This document shows positions 22,795-34,089 of a stretch of DNA of 64,000 nt, one piece after another. Under the pieces are notes generated by a model. The model worked only from the letters and a program-made list of their open reading frames with translations, searched no databases and was not told the origin of the DNA. The first letter of the stretch is position 1, and each line of letters begins with the position of its first letter. The position numbers were made by a program, and so were the translations under genes. Source of the stretch: Hippopus hippopus (lineage: Eukaryota; Mollusca; Bivalvia; Cardiida; Cardiidae); the NCBI GenBank assembly GCA_946811185.2, contig OX328096.1, forward strand, positions 20,835,881-20,899,880, given 5' to 3'.

Positions 22795-23048
22795 GCATAT
22801 GTCCCGAATGGTAACGCACGGTTTAAGCCAATCAACCCTCAACCTACTGAATATGTTGGTTGAAAACTTTCCAGTCAGTAGTAAAAAAAGGAAATATTGA
22901 AACTTCAAAGTTATTTCTGCGAGAAATATCTCCTCACTGGATAGTGTAGATCCAAGATCAGACTGCACTTTCTGTGCAGTGAGTCTGATCTTGATCCATG
23001 CTGATCCCAATAGCTCCTAAAGTCGCGCTTTGTAGGTTAAGGGTTAAA
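22795..23048. repeat. M2 MITE in copy B
   Basis: Counterpart of 7195-7452, with core ccaagatcagactgcac / gtctgatcttgatcc. Confidence 0.7.
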
Positions 23049-23961
23049 TTGCTTACCTGTATACCTTCCTGTGTATAAATAACTATCCGAAAAATAGTCA
23101 GAGTTCTATTTATATGCCTACTTCTATATTCAGCATAAAGGTCAAGATCAGGTTAAATGAAGTGAGCAATATTAAATTTGAAAAAAAAAAAGAAAAAAAA
23201 GGTTGTCCGTTTCATTCTAATCATTCTAATACAGATTTTATGCATTAAATTCTCAACAAAAAGATATTGAAATTGTGGAAAAAGAAGTCAAAGCAGGTAG
23301 GATAATATGCTATCTTTTCCAAAATGCTTTAACATGAGCTTCAGATCTGTGTCCCTTTGTCTAACTCAAAAAAAATATTTGAATACCAAAATTACAGTTC
23401 TGATTGTCCAGAAAGGTCATTTTGGCACAGTAAAAAGGATTTCACATCTTAATGTGAAAGGTCAACATATTCAGAATAGAGGTTATGTCCCTAGTTGCAT
23501 AGAATCATTGTCTTTAAGCATACCTGATATAAATGACTTTAAAAAAATTGTGGAAAAAGCAGGAATTTGCTCTGCAAGACACTTTCTCTTTTTTCCCACA
23601 ATACTTAAATACCATGAAATGTAAAATCATCAGCCTATGGCATTTCAAAACTTGATTCATATGTCCTGCAGATATTGCACAGAAGGCAAAACTTATTTTC
23701 AACTAGTACAGACACAAAGTTACTTGATAATAGTAGCACTGTCAATAGGTGTTTATAACCAAGAGTTGACACAATTTTATGCAAATATTACCTTAAATAA
23801 TCCATATTTAAATTGTCGTCTGCAAATGCTTTCAATTTTGACAAGACATTTCTGATAGTCAAAAACCAAAATATAGACATATATGTACAAACGCGAAACT
23901 GGAAGATTTTCAAAATGCATGGCAAGATCAGGAAAAAAATGTGCCCCTGGCATCAAGCAAT

Positions 23962-24194
23962 AGTTAACCCTGTACCAGATGATAAATTTTTTGCCTTTTC
24001 CAAATTCAAAGCATTTGCAGACAAAAAAATTAAACTTGGCTCAAATGATGATTTGCTTTCGAATGGGTAAAAACCATTGTGGAAAAAAGGAGAAAATGCT
24101 GGTAACCAGCATCTTCTCCCTTTACCATAGCATTTTAAGAAGGCTTCTTCTTCTAGGTCCCTAAAACATGGAATTGTGTGGTAAAGGGTTTAAA
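23962..24194. repeat. M1 MITE in copy B
   Basis: Counterpart of 8369-8601. Here the core is ggagaaaatgctggtaacc / agcatcttctccctttacc. Confidence 0.75.
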
Positions 24195-24389
24195 TATGCA
24201 GCATGCTCCTAATTACACCATTCGAGGGTTTAGAAAAATCAACCTAATAATTTCTTATAGCCAAAAATCAAAGCATAGCTGATCATTTTGAATTTCAATT
24301 TCATTTTGCCTCCCTGTCTGTTTCTGTAGAAGACAGCATTAATTATCATTTTCATTAAAAAAAAAAAGGCTTAAAAATGTAAAACCTAC

Positions 24390-24535
24390 TGTGTTTTTCT
24401 TATGTATGCCTGCTTAGCAGCTAGTTGGGTGGTTTCCACAGCCAGTAATGCAACTGCTTCTCCAGATCGCTCTTCCATATTCGTTAGATTTGCATCACTA
24501 ATCGGCTTCAAAAAGCAGCCAGAAAGTTGTTAACT
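24390..24535 (-). pseudogene. Mutator-like transposase gene, second exon remnant, copy B
   Basis: Counterpart of 8795-8941: PISDANLTNMEERSGEAVAL in frame, with the same one-base slip after VNNFLAAF. The shared slip shows that decay began before the element duplicated. Confidence 0.5.
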
Positions 24536-26307
24536 CTGTAAAGTCCAACCAGGCTATCAATCATGACTGTAAAAAAAAATGTTTCATAGGAATACAGCTC
24601 ATTGCTTTACCATGTATTAAAGTTATACCTACTGTATAATGAAATAATTTGAAACTTCACAGTCTCTAGTCATAAAAACAATGAAAATTACAAATTATAT
24701 AGGATCCAGCAGTCTGCCAAGAAATTCTTTAATTGCTTATACTTGTGAAAATATTGTTGGCAAGCTGAGAGGTTGCTTTTTACAAGCAATTTCTGCTCTT
24801 CCCTGGACGTTTTCTGTGGGTTTTTTTTTTCCCACGCAAATTCCATTTTTTTTTTCATAGAAAAGGTTTTGTCGCCATTTCTAACTTTAGCTGGCAGGTT
24901 TTTTGATTTGGTATGTTGTAGAACATTTTAAAATTCATATAAACATTTGACAGTAACAAACAAGAAGTAGATGGAATTCTGAGGAGTATCTGCAATTTAC
25001 AAGGGCCTGATTCAGCTTTTAGAATTTAAAGCTGTGAATGCTGCCCAATATGTTTTGGAGACTAGGGTCATCAGTGTTCCCACTGAAATTTTCATTTGGA
25101 GGTTTTGTACCCCCTACCATTGAAAAATGGGGGTATAAGAAAAAAAAAAATGGGGGTACAAATTCAGAAAAATTAGTATGCCTACAACTCTAAATTGTTT
25201 TCTTAAATGCCTCATCCTCTTTCAGGTGAAGAACAATCATATAGATCTACAAAGCCAATTTACATTTTTACATTTAACCAGGGATCGTATATTTGATCCC
25301 TGATGTAACAAATAGTAAAATAATTACTTGACAAAGTGATAACTAGTAGTCTTTATGCTCATCTTTTCACGTGCCTTTTGCATAACACTCAACACAGCCA
25401 TTGTCGAAGTCTGGCTGGTGACTACTGTACTCAATATGAATTCTGTTTTCTTGAATGGTTCTACTAGTATACCTTGCTTGCTTACGGGAACCCAAATCCG
25501 AAAGCTTCTAAAGTAGGCCTACCGCATTTCTGAGCTATTACCAATGTTAGTTTACAGACGAGAGACTTTGACGTCGACAAAACACTTTTTCATAGACTGC
25601 GTTAAAGAAAGGATAGCTGAATTACGGATAATTTTTTAAACAAACAAGTCCAGTCTGCAATTATTGATCACGACAATAAAGACCGAGTACGCCAACCATG
25701 TAAATGTTCTAAAAATAGAAAGCTGGAAATCCCAAATTTTTCTGATGATTTACATTTTCCGAAAAAGTTGCTTTTACATGAGCCGTTCTATGCAAGCCTT
25801 TCCTACTTTTTATTTCGATCTTCGTCTGTATTTTTTGTGCGCGATTTCACATATAGGTTTGTTATTTTGTACGTTTTTTTATTTTACTTGTACGTGTTTC
25901 ACGTACGATTTTGCGTGATTGGGAACTCTGGGTCATTGTGTATTACATAGTTTAATACTTTGGAGTTCTGTAGTACGATAACTGTATCCCATTGCTATTT
26001 CAGTTTTTCACCGATTGCCTCCTGGACCATGCCAAGCACAAAACAATGTCCAAAATTTTAATGTGAAAGGAAGCACCCTAAAAGTCTTCTGATTGAGACT
26101 ATACATAGGAGGAAGGGCTTCAAGGAAGGGCTTACATTGTACTTGATTATATACATTTTTATACATGTACTGTATCCGTCCATTCAGCAATGTTTTTCAC
26201 TGCAGAAAAAAAAAAAAAGAGTCAGAGACATATGTACTGTACTTTAAGCAAACAACTCAGGTATACCAAAATTTTTGAAGATAAACAGAAACTATGACAG
26301 GTCTTAC

Positions 26308-26801
26308 CTGAACCAGAGACATTGATGTGTATTGTATGTCTCTGCCTGAACTCAGTTTAGTACTAGCAACAAATATGGGATTCTCTTGATTTGACGTGGT
26401 GAGTCTTACCGCAGGCCACTTAATGGTAAAATCACGAAATTCACATTTAACATATAAATATCCAGTGAGTCCTTTCTATATTTCTCCCACAACGCTGTCG
26501 TAAGTGAAGGAAATGGGCCTAAGAAGACACGATTGACACGCTCTTAGTCTCAGGTTTTTCGAAAGAACATCGAATTCAACATCCGTCGCCCAACCTTCCA
26601 ACTATCACTTGTCATCGCATCTTCTACATGAACACAAGCCTCATGCAAAGGATCCACAAGCATAGTTATGGCAGTCTAATATGGTCTTGTGACAATACCT
26701 GGCAGCTTTTCTTTTCTGTTCCGCGAGAATCGGCCTTCTGCGTCGCGAAATTGCATGACAACATCACCGGAAGTGTCCGAAAAATTCGTAATTTTTCGTA
26801 T
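26308..26801 (-). pseudogene. Mutator-like transposase gene, first exon remnant, copy B (better preserved)
   Basis: From ATG at 26756 the minus strand carries MQFRDAEGRFSRNRKEK, an in-frame TAG, VHVEDAMTSDSWKVGRR, a shift, SKNLRLRACQSC, SFTYDSVVGEI, TAG, GYLYVKCEFRDFTIKWPA, ENPIFVASTKLSSGRDIQ and SMSLVQ at a CAG|GTAAGA donor. Unlike copy A, the IFVASTKL block is uninterrupted. Both stops and the internal shift are shared with copy A. ACTTCCGG (ETS-like) lies 15 bp upstream of the ATG, though a promoter role is only a guess. Confidence 0.5.
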
Positions 26802-27535
26802 TTATTTTTTATCAGTCACATTAATCGACAACACAACTATAAAAATCTTATATCATTAATAAAGTATCATTTTATATTTAAAAAAAGGCGATAAATAGTT
26901 TAATCATGCTATGTCCGGCAGTTGACGTGAATGCCCAAAAGTTCTCCGTAGCCAGGGATCGTATATGCGATCCCTGCCGTAGCTTACCGATGCAGTCTGA
27001 TTGTTGTACGTAAAATACCGATATTGACCGACATTGGCCGATGTTTCACGATCTCATTACAGTTGGGCAACCTTAAGTTTGTACCTAAAAAGCATGGTTT
27101 TAAAATATCTTTGGTGGTTAACGTTTAATTCCCAACATTACAATCAATTATTTCGATATATAGATATTCATTCCGAATCAAATGGAGTAGCGCGCAAACA
27201 TGGGATGAACAAGCCATGGGACGAACTGGTTTTGGAACGAAAAAGCCCAGGACCAAGCTATCAGTAGACAAATTTAGTATCACTGCGCCAATAGAAGGCT
27301 ATGAGTGAAGCTATTTTCAATAAAAAATTAGTATTTCCTTTATCGATGGCCTCATCCAGTGTATTTTAACATGCCATTTCCAATTACATATATGATTGCT
27401 ACCGAAAAACTCATTTGTTTGAGAAAAATTGCGTTTATTTGGGTTTATTTCCTTCGGCTTTGGACAAAACACAATACATGGTCTTCAAAATTCAATCTTG
27501 AACTCATAGTGGTATTGTCTTCGACAAATACCACA

Positions 27536-29135
27536 AAAAGCAAAAAAATCTAACAGATCGAATCACTGGTCAAGATTTAAAAGAGTTAGAAACGAGGTTA
27601 TTGATTTAATAAGAAAAAGTAAACAGAAATATATTGATTGTCTATCTGATAAGCTACGTTCTGGATCTTTATCGTCACGTGATTGGTGGAAAACACTGAA
27701 AGGTTTTATTTCGCCTTCCTCTTCAAGCTCTATACCACCACTGTATGATACTAATAATGATACTATAGTTGTTGATGAAATTGAGAAAGCAAATTTGTTA
27801 AATTCATTCTTTGCTTCGCAATCATCACTAGATGATACTGCACATTTGTTACCGAATGAATGTATGAGAATTGGCGAATTTTCTCTAAGTTCAATTAGAA
27901 TCCACCCGTCCGAGGTCAAGGACATTCTAAAAACTCTTAAAGCTGGGAAAGCTTCTGGTCCAGATGCTATTAAAAACATTGTCTTGCGTCAGGCTGCAAA
28001 TGAGTTGGCAACTCCCTTATGTCACTTTTTCAATTTTTCTTTGGAATCATGCAGTTTACCTTCTTCGTGGAAAACATCTAACGTTTGTCCAATTTTTAAG
28101 AGTGGCGATCCCTCGATACCATCCAACTATAGACCGGTGTCACCTCTTAACACTATGGAAAAGGTTTTCGAAAAATTAATCTATAAGCATGTCTTTAACT
28201 ACTTAATAGAAATACGTTTCTTCACGCCATGCCAGTCAGGTTTCTTACCAGGTGACTCTACCGTTAATCAGCTAATTTTTCTTTATAACAAAATATGTAA
28301 AGCTTTGGATGAAGGTTTAGAAATAAGATTCATATTTTTTGATATAAGTAAAGCCTTTGACAAGGTATGGCATAAAGGCCTTATTTTTAAATTAAAACGA
28401 GCAGGAATAGAAGGAAAACTTTTGGCATGGTTCTCTGACTATCTCTCTAATAGATGCCAAAGAGTTGTATTGCCTGGCTGTCAGTCAAATACTAAGCACT
28501 TAAATGCTCCTGTCCCTCAGGGCTCGATACTTGGTCCGCTTCTATTTCTTGTATACATCAATGATATTGTCGAAAACATTGAATCAGGTATCAATCTCTT
28601 TGCTGACGGCACTAGCTTGTCATTGGTTGTTAGAAATCCTGTTGACGCGGGTAACACTCTTCAAGACGATGTCAATAAAATCAATTCTTGGGCGGAATCG
28701 TGGCTTGTTAAAATCAATCCAACAAAATCGGAATCTCTTGTCATCTCACGCAAAAGTACTAAAGCTACTCACCCGGATCTAAACATGTCTAATATTCTTA
28801 TTCCAAATGTACAAACACATAAACATTTAGGCATACACCTTTCTAGTGATGGCTTATGGGATTATCATATTAATAGTATAGCACAAAAGGCTTGGAAAAC
28901 AATAAATGTTATACGCCAACTAAAAACTCGTCTTGATGGAAAGTCTCTCGAAGTGATATACTTCTCATTTGTTCGACCAATTCTAGAATATGGCGATGTG
29001 GTATGGAACAATATGCCCCAATATTTGAAAGATGATTTGGATAAAATACAAAATGAAGCTGCTAGGATAGTTACAGGTTGTAGTAAACTAGTCTTTGTCT
29101 CATCTACGAAAGGAGTGCGGTTGGGAATCACTTAG
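27536..29135 (+). pseudogene. LINE ORF2, reverse transcriptase domain
   Basis: After the insertion the frame resumes with KKSNRSNHWSRFKRVRNE. Reverse transcriptase motifs follow in order: GKASGPDAI, NYRPVSPL, FFDISKAFDKVWHKGL (first catalytic Asp), VPQGSILGPLLFLVYINDI and LFADGTSL at 28596-28619. The last should be FADD; the second aspartate is glycine (ggc at 28608-28610), expected to abolish polymerisation. A frameshift near 29092 ends the frame at 29135. The enzyme copies the LINE RNA at the nicked target. Confidence 0.85.
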
Positions 29136-29753
29136 TGAGCGTAGGCGTAAGCATAAACTTATACTTTTTTTTAAAATGGTGAAAGGCTTTGCACCAACAT
29201 ATTTAAGTTCTCTTGTTCCTCAACTAAATAGTAACATCAGTAATTATAATCTTCGTAATTCTAATAACCTTTATAGCATTGCATGCAGGACAAACTTGTA
29301 AAAAATTCATTTCTTCCATCTGTCGTTGATGAATGGAATTCAATTCCACAAGATATTAGAAATTTAGAGTCTGTTTCTAGTTTTAAGAATTATTTGAACA
29401 TTGATAAACCAATCCCAAATAAGTTATTCTTTGTCGGTAAAAGACGTTTCCAAATTATTCATGCCAGGTTAAGAAATGAATGTAGTTCTCTCAAGCACCA
29501 TTTATTTATGCGAAATATAGTTGAGTCGCCTCTCTGTGTATGTGGTGCATCAGAAACAAATCAACATTACTTTTTTGAATGTCCATTGTATCGAAAGGAA
29601 AGAAGCTTTTTACTTCGTTCTCTTTCACATTTTTCATGTGTGGTAGATCTAAATACACTCCTCTTTGGAAGTGATGCTCTAACTTTTTGGGATAACAAGG
29701 AATTATTTCTTCAAGTTCATTTTTACATAAAAGAAAGTAAAAGATTTGATTAA
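29095..29753 (+). pseudogene. LINE ORF2, C-terminal domain with Cys/His cluster
   Basis: After one shift near 29092 the frame reads SHLRKECGWESLSERRRKHK and SIACRTN. A second shift near 29296 restores NSFLPSVVDEWNSIPQDIRN and then CVCGASETNQHYFFECPLY (C-x-C-x7-H-x4-C) and a TAA at 29751-29753. The cysteine/histidine cluster is a known C-terminal feature of LINE ORF2 proteins. Confidence 0.75.
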
Positions 29754-29773
29754 TAGTGCATGAAACCTCCATT

Positions 29774-29838
29774 TTCTCTCTCTCTCTCTCTCTCTCTCTT
29801 TCTGTGTTAGACTGTAGACTGTTTAGGTATTTGTGTGT

Positions 29839-29878
<40 letters not shown>
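29774..29878 (+). repeat. (CT)n and (GT)n microsatellites in the LINE 3' UTR
   Basis: (ct)n at about 29774-29799 and (gt)n at about 29832-29878, just after the ORF2 stop. An AATAAA follows at 29987-29992 near the LINE end. Confidence 0.9.
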
Positions 29879-29880
<2 letters not shown>

Positions 29881-30003
29881 TTTATTGTATTTATGGACTT
29901 ATTGTATGAGCCATTTGTACTTCGGAGAGGGACTTTATAAGCTTTCGTTAGCTTTCGTCCCAATCCTTTTGTAATTAATTATTACAAATAAATATGTTTA
30001 AAC

Positions 30004-30016
30004 TAAACTATCGACG
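30004..30016 (+). repeat. Right target-site duplication of the LINE
   Basis: taaactatcgacg, identical to 2175-2187. Confidence 0.75.
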
Positions 30017-30589
30017 AGTTTAACATTTTTCGGCGTAGCTGGACACACAGGCTTTTGACCTACTTCTTGGTATTGATTTCGTCAAGTGAATTTGCGATTG
30101 GTCAAATATGTGGCCATGTTTATTAGGCGGGCCCCTGCAGGCATATCCATGGGCACAATTATGACATCGATCTACAAGCGTTGCTATTGCTAATCTGTAT
30201 ACAAGGCCAGCAAATTCACAGAATAGAAAATAAATATGATAGCGGATAATCCCTATCTCGTACTAATTGGTAATATAGTATTCTTAAGCGATATCGAATT
30301 ACTGTATGCCTGCATATATTTTCAGACACATTATTAAACCCATTACTGTCAACCTACAGGAATTGTCATATACATCATTGTTAGCAGCAACTTCCTCTTT
30401 TCCAAATATGGTTTGAATTGACGTCCAATCTTGAAAACTATATCTAATAAAAAACTTCACTTTCAGCAGTATGCAAACAATGAGATAAAAGAGGAAATTA
30501 CTGCCGATGTTACATGTCATTATTTCTCTTCATATTGAGAAAGTTTCAATATTATTTATATTTCAGTACCTCTTACGCCGTCCATCCAT
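30017..30589. other. Unassigned sequence right of the LINE
   Basis: Nothing recognised. This would be the original right-hand continuation of the sequence ending at 2187. Confidence 0.4.
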
Positions 30590-30807
30590 TTAGCCCTTGA
30601 ACGCACAATCCCGAGTTTTAACGACCCTGAGGAAGAAGCCTTTTAAAAACATTCTGGGAAATGGAGAATATGCTTGTAACCAGCATTTTCATCTTTTCCC
30701 ATAGTGTTATCTACCATAATTCTATCATCCGAGCCATATTTAAATTGTTGTGTGCAATTGCTTTCACTTTGGACAAGTCTCAGATATTTTCGTGTGGTAA
30801 AGGGTTA
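30590..30807. repeat. M1 MITE
   Basis: From tagcccttgaacgcacaatcc to gtgtggtaaagggtta, with core gagaatatgcttgtaacc / agcattttcatc. The right arm ccatatttaaattgt...tgcaattgctttcac is typical of the family. Confidence 0.75.
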
Positions 30808-31061
30808 AGAGAATTTTCTTGTTTATCTTGCCGAAATAATGAAATAAATTGTTATCTCAAAAGTCAACAAGTGGTGATCATTCTTATCAGATAACTATCG
30901 AGGTAAATTTGATATACACGCAGGCCTACACGCGGAAAAAGTCTTTAAATTATATCAACTTACGGTATTCATATAAAGGTTGAAGTGTAGAGTTGCACCG
31001 CTCTTCTCTAGAATTATTCAGAGAAGGTACAATTGTCTTATGATCTGAAATATATATGAGT

Positions 31062-31312
31062 CATGCTCTGGCAAATGACATCTCAGTGATGCATGATACC
31101 AATCAAGTCATCACATGATCAAGGATCCATAAAATACAATTTGTCTAACAACCGACAAAATCATGAGGTAAACTGGTCCTTGGACATACAGAAAATTAAC
31201 CAATAGCGAAAAGTATCGGCCAAGGTCAGCCTGCGCGGACTGCGCAGGCTGATCTGGGCCGATACTTTTTGCAGATGCATGAAGACCCCTCTTCACAGAG
31301 CATGGCTCATGA
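31062..31312. repeat. M3 MITE
   Basis: Ends gagtcatgctc and gagcatggctc. The strong internal hairpin at 31203-31265 reads agtatcggccaaggtcagcc ... ggctgatctgggccgatact. Confidence 0.85.
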
Positions 31313-31330
31313 ATTTTAACAACCAATGTA

Positions 31331-31408
31331 TTTCGTCCGACCGACCGACCCACCGACCGATCGATCGATCGTTAGATCCATCGATCGATCAATCAATCAA
31401 TCAATCAA
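31331..31408. repeat. Tetranucleotide microsatellite (ccga/gatc/aatc)
   Basis: Consecutive gaccgacc, gatcgatc and aatcaatc blocks, beginning right beside the M3 copy. Confidence 0.85.
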
Positions 31409-32095
31409 AAAGATGAAAAATAGGAGAAATTGCTTTCGATGTCATTTTTTAGAATAACTTCCTTCATGTTTAAAAAAAGTTAAAATTTTAATTCCCTCGC
31501 TCCTCTTACGCCATCTATCTTTTTTTAGGATATATCTTGTTTTTTTTATAACTTACATGGTGTGATATCAGCATCTTAGAGAGAGAGAGAGCAAGGTCAC
31601 AGAGAGCTTCGATCGATTTAAAATGCATGACGGGTCTTGGAAGATAATCTAATATCCTATAGGTTCAATATAAATTGCATTCCGAAGTCCCTGGGATAAC
31701 TTTTGATCGATCAATTTGTCCCAATCAATTCTGTTTGTTAAAACATTGGCTGTTCTGTACTTTTTCTTTAGTTTTGTATTCTGTAAACTTTGTTTCTTTC
31801 ACTTTTTACCAGACACCTAATTTTTTAGATTTGTCAAACATGAGAGAATCTGTAGACAATAAATTTAAATGTAAACTCACATTATTTAGTTTTGTGGGAA
31901 ATGGGAGAAAACGCTGGTTAACTCAGCGGTTCCATGGTTTTAGACAGTAGACGTGTAGTGTAAATGCTGTGAGGTCAACACTGGTTGGAGGCGGTCGTCA
32001 AATAGCCAAGTCCCTATGTAGTTCATTGCAGATCACAGGCATATAAGCCCACTGATGAATCCAGAAAGCGCGGGAATAAGTGACTTACGCTCGTG
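31409..32095. other. Unassigned
   Basis: No gene or recognised repeat family; a short (ga)n lies near 31577. Confidence 0.35.
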
Positions 32096-32178
32096 ATAAA
32101 CCCTCCAACGACGACGACGAAAACAATACCAACAAAACCAGACGCAGCAATGAAAACAGCAGTAACAACCCACGAGAA

Positions 32179-32209
<31 letters not shown>

Positions 32210-32255
32210 CCTAGAAGCAGCAGCAACAATAACAACAAAGTAACATGAAAAATAT
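32096..32255. repeat. CAA/CAG-rich low-complexity tract
   Basis: Dominated by aac/caa triplets, including a pure (caa)n run near 32173-32208. Minus-strand leucine-rich frames here are artefacts. Confidence 0.8.
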
Positions 32256-32262
32256 ATAGAGG

Positions 32263-32399
32263 ATAATTAACTGGTTGTGTGTGATACTAAAAATCTGTCA
32301 CAAGAATGGGGTGTGACGCGGTTGAAAAACTCGTATTTATTCGCATAAAACCCCATTCGAGTGACAGATTTTTACTATCACACACAACCAGTTGATTAT
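32263..32399. repeat. Inverted-repeat element with arms of about 49 bp
   Basis: actggttgtgtgtgatacta at the left matches, inverted, tactatcacacacaaccagt at the right. Arms 32263-32311 and 32351-32399 pair with a few mismatches around a loop of about 39 bp. Confidence 0.8.
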
Positions 32400-32599
32400 T
32401 CTATTTGTTATATTCGTAATACACCTTTTTTTTTGTATTCTAATAATTATCAAGAATGGTACAGTATGAGCAATATAGGAAAAAAAGTAGTTCAGGCAAA
32501 CATTCTTAAACTATATCGTCACAAGTGATGATGCCATAATTATCATCACTAGTGGTGTTAGTCACTGTGGAATTCCAGGAATTAACTGATAGGAATATG

Positions 32600-32945
32600 G
32601 TAAATTATAATATCGGCAACGACAATAACAATCGCTGCAACAATAACAAGCAGTAACAATATACAACAACAACTGATTGATACAAAAACAGTAGCAGTAG
32701 CTACAGCAACAACAATGTCAGCAACAGTAACAACATATGACAACAGCTAAATAATATTCCAGCAATAACAACCAAGAACAATAGCAGCAACAATAACAGC
32801 ATACGACAACAGCTAAACAATGTTCCAGCAACAACAATAGCAACAAAAGTTTCAGCAACAAAAGTAACAACGCACGACAATGACCATTAAATAACGATAA
32901 AACAACAGTAACAGCAATAGCAGGAACAGTAACAACATGGATAGA
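32600..32945. repeat. Second CAA-rich tract with internal duplication
   Basis: caacaataacaac-type triplets throughout. gcaacaataacaacatacgacaacagctaa-like segments recur around 32718-32750 and 32788-32820. Confidence 0.75.
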
Positions 32946-33515
32946 AACAACTACAGGAGACAATAGCATAATACAAAGGTGTGGAGTGTCTGCAGTTGTG
33001 TAAAATTTTACCAGGAGTATTCGCGATGCAAATAACTTGACGAACGACCTGCCTGTTTCCAAGCAATGATAAATCATTGATTGACATGAGATATTGTTAG
33101 AGGTAGGTATAGCTCGACATACTGTTCATCAAAAACGCTATCAGTACATTTCGCAGACGACCTTTTGATTTCTGCGGCAGACTAGCTCTACTTTTGAAAA
33201 CTTTTTGACGAAAAAAGAAATTTATCTTGTACGTGTAATTTCTTTTTTCGTTAAAATGTTTTCTCGTTAATTCTTGTATAAGAATTTTATTAAAATTCAG
33301 TATCAATAATTTGCATTGATTTTCTCAAAGTTTTCAGCTGCAAACATTAGTTTTATGAGGAAATAAGGTATAGTCATACTTGAAGCTGTCAAGAAGACGT
33401 ATTTGCGAAAAATTGCGATAGAACTGTCGCAAGGTTTGAAGTTTATTGGAATATTTGAACTGCTATTGCTTTTTTTCGCCAAATACTCTGTACCCGATTT
33501 GGGACTGTATCCACC

Positions 33516-33683
33516 AACCATTCTTAACTTTATTCTAATACTAGATTCAGAACGTAACATAATTTCTGATTGGTTTAACCATTTGGTTTAGCCAGTCAGC
33601 AGTTCTTTCTTTCAAACTTAGAAAATTCTTGAGAATATGACTAAGAATGTTCTTAAGAATGGTTGATCAATACGGACCCCGGA
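33516..33683. repeat. M5 MITE
   Basis: Termini caaccattcttaac and gttcttaagaatggttg, with centre tctgattggtttaaccatttggtttagccagtcag. Family M5 is defined by this attggttaaacca/tggtttaaccaat palindrome. Confidence 0.7.
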
Positions 33684-33734
33684 CTCTTAAAATTTGATGG
33701 GGTAGTCACAGTAGTATTTTCTTATTATTCTTTC

Positions 33735-33985
33735 GAGCAGTAATTTATTTACTACATTCTTAAGGAGGCCATAGCCAATGAAAGTGTGCCTAAAGGTTTT
33801 TTTTGATTTCATGCTTTCTGGTAATTTATCGTAAAATAATGGTGGATAATAAGGTTTGGTGAATTTTCATCGAATCGAATGAACTTCATCGGTAATATTT
33901 TCACTCGTAGCTGCGCCACTTGTGAAAATGTTATCGATGATGTTCATTCGATAAAAAAAAAATCTATCTTTCACCGGGAAAAAAA
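33735..33985. repeat. M6 repeat, partial
   Basis: tttcatgctttctggtaattta at the left, then the hairpin gaacttcatcggtaatattttcac / gtgaaaatgttatcgatgatgttc, and tctttcaccg. Longer copies lie at 49028-50010. Confidence 0.65.
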
Positions 33986-34089
33986 AATCTCCATATCTTT
34001 TTCATTTGTATCCGTGTTTAAAAGCTTGATTGATGTTGATTATAAATTTGTAAATAAATATTAACAAAGATATTTCTTAATAGTCGTCT

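Larger units (their letters stand above)
19655..27076. mobile_element. Inner 7.4-kb element of copy B with inverted ends at TTAA
   Basis: TTAA-GGTTGCCCAACTGTAATGGG at the left, and the inverse with one change (tcattacagttgggcaacc-TTAA) at the right. It is the counterpart of 4042-11537 and has the same internal order of M1, M1, exon fragment, M3, M2, M1 and transposase exons. Confidence 0.65.
19057..27535 (-). mobile_element. 8.5-kb composite element, copy B, inserted in LINE ORF2
   Basis: Nearly identical to copy A along its whole length, with scattered substitutions and small indels. The ends are the same: tgtggtatttgtc at 19073-19085 and inverted at 27523-27535, with the 16-bp hairpin-bearing extension at 19057-19072. 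Copy B lacks about 70 bp that copy A has near 11365-11435, and keeps about 17 bp that A lost near 26336. Left flank atcaaa and right flank A-run are like those of copy A. Confidence 0.65.
2188..30003 (+). mobile_element. Non-LTR retrotransposon (LINE), full span, disrupted by nested insertions
   Basis: The element is bounded by the 13-bp repeats and runs 5' to 3' on the + strand: 5' UTR (2188-2508), ORF1 (2509-3434 continued at 11997-12099), ORF2 (17697-19056 continued at 27536-29753), and a 3' UTR with AATAAA at 29987. Removing the two 8.5-kb insertions and the extra 5.5 kb between the ORFs leaves about 5 kb, a normal LINE length. The apurinic-type endonuclease and the reverse transcriptase place it in the broad CR1/Jockey/I assemblage; the exact clade is uncertain. 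Frameshifts and a changed catalytic residue make this copy inactive. Confidence 0.8.

Noticed and set aside
3435..27535. LTR retrotransposon explanation for the repeated 8.5-kb units
   Set aside because: The units themselves lie inside different LINE ORFs, with no gag/pol between them; the intervening sequence is LINE sequence in order.
31203..31265. microRNA-like hairpin
   Set aside because: It is the centre of the M3 MITE family, repeated many times across the window; no evidence for a specific precursor.
32718..33077. Minus-strand Leu/Cys/Tyr-rich frame
   Set aside because: Low-complexity CAA/CAG-type DNA, no start context or splice signals.
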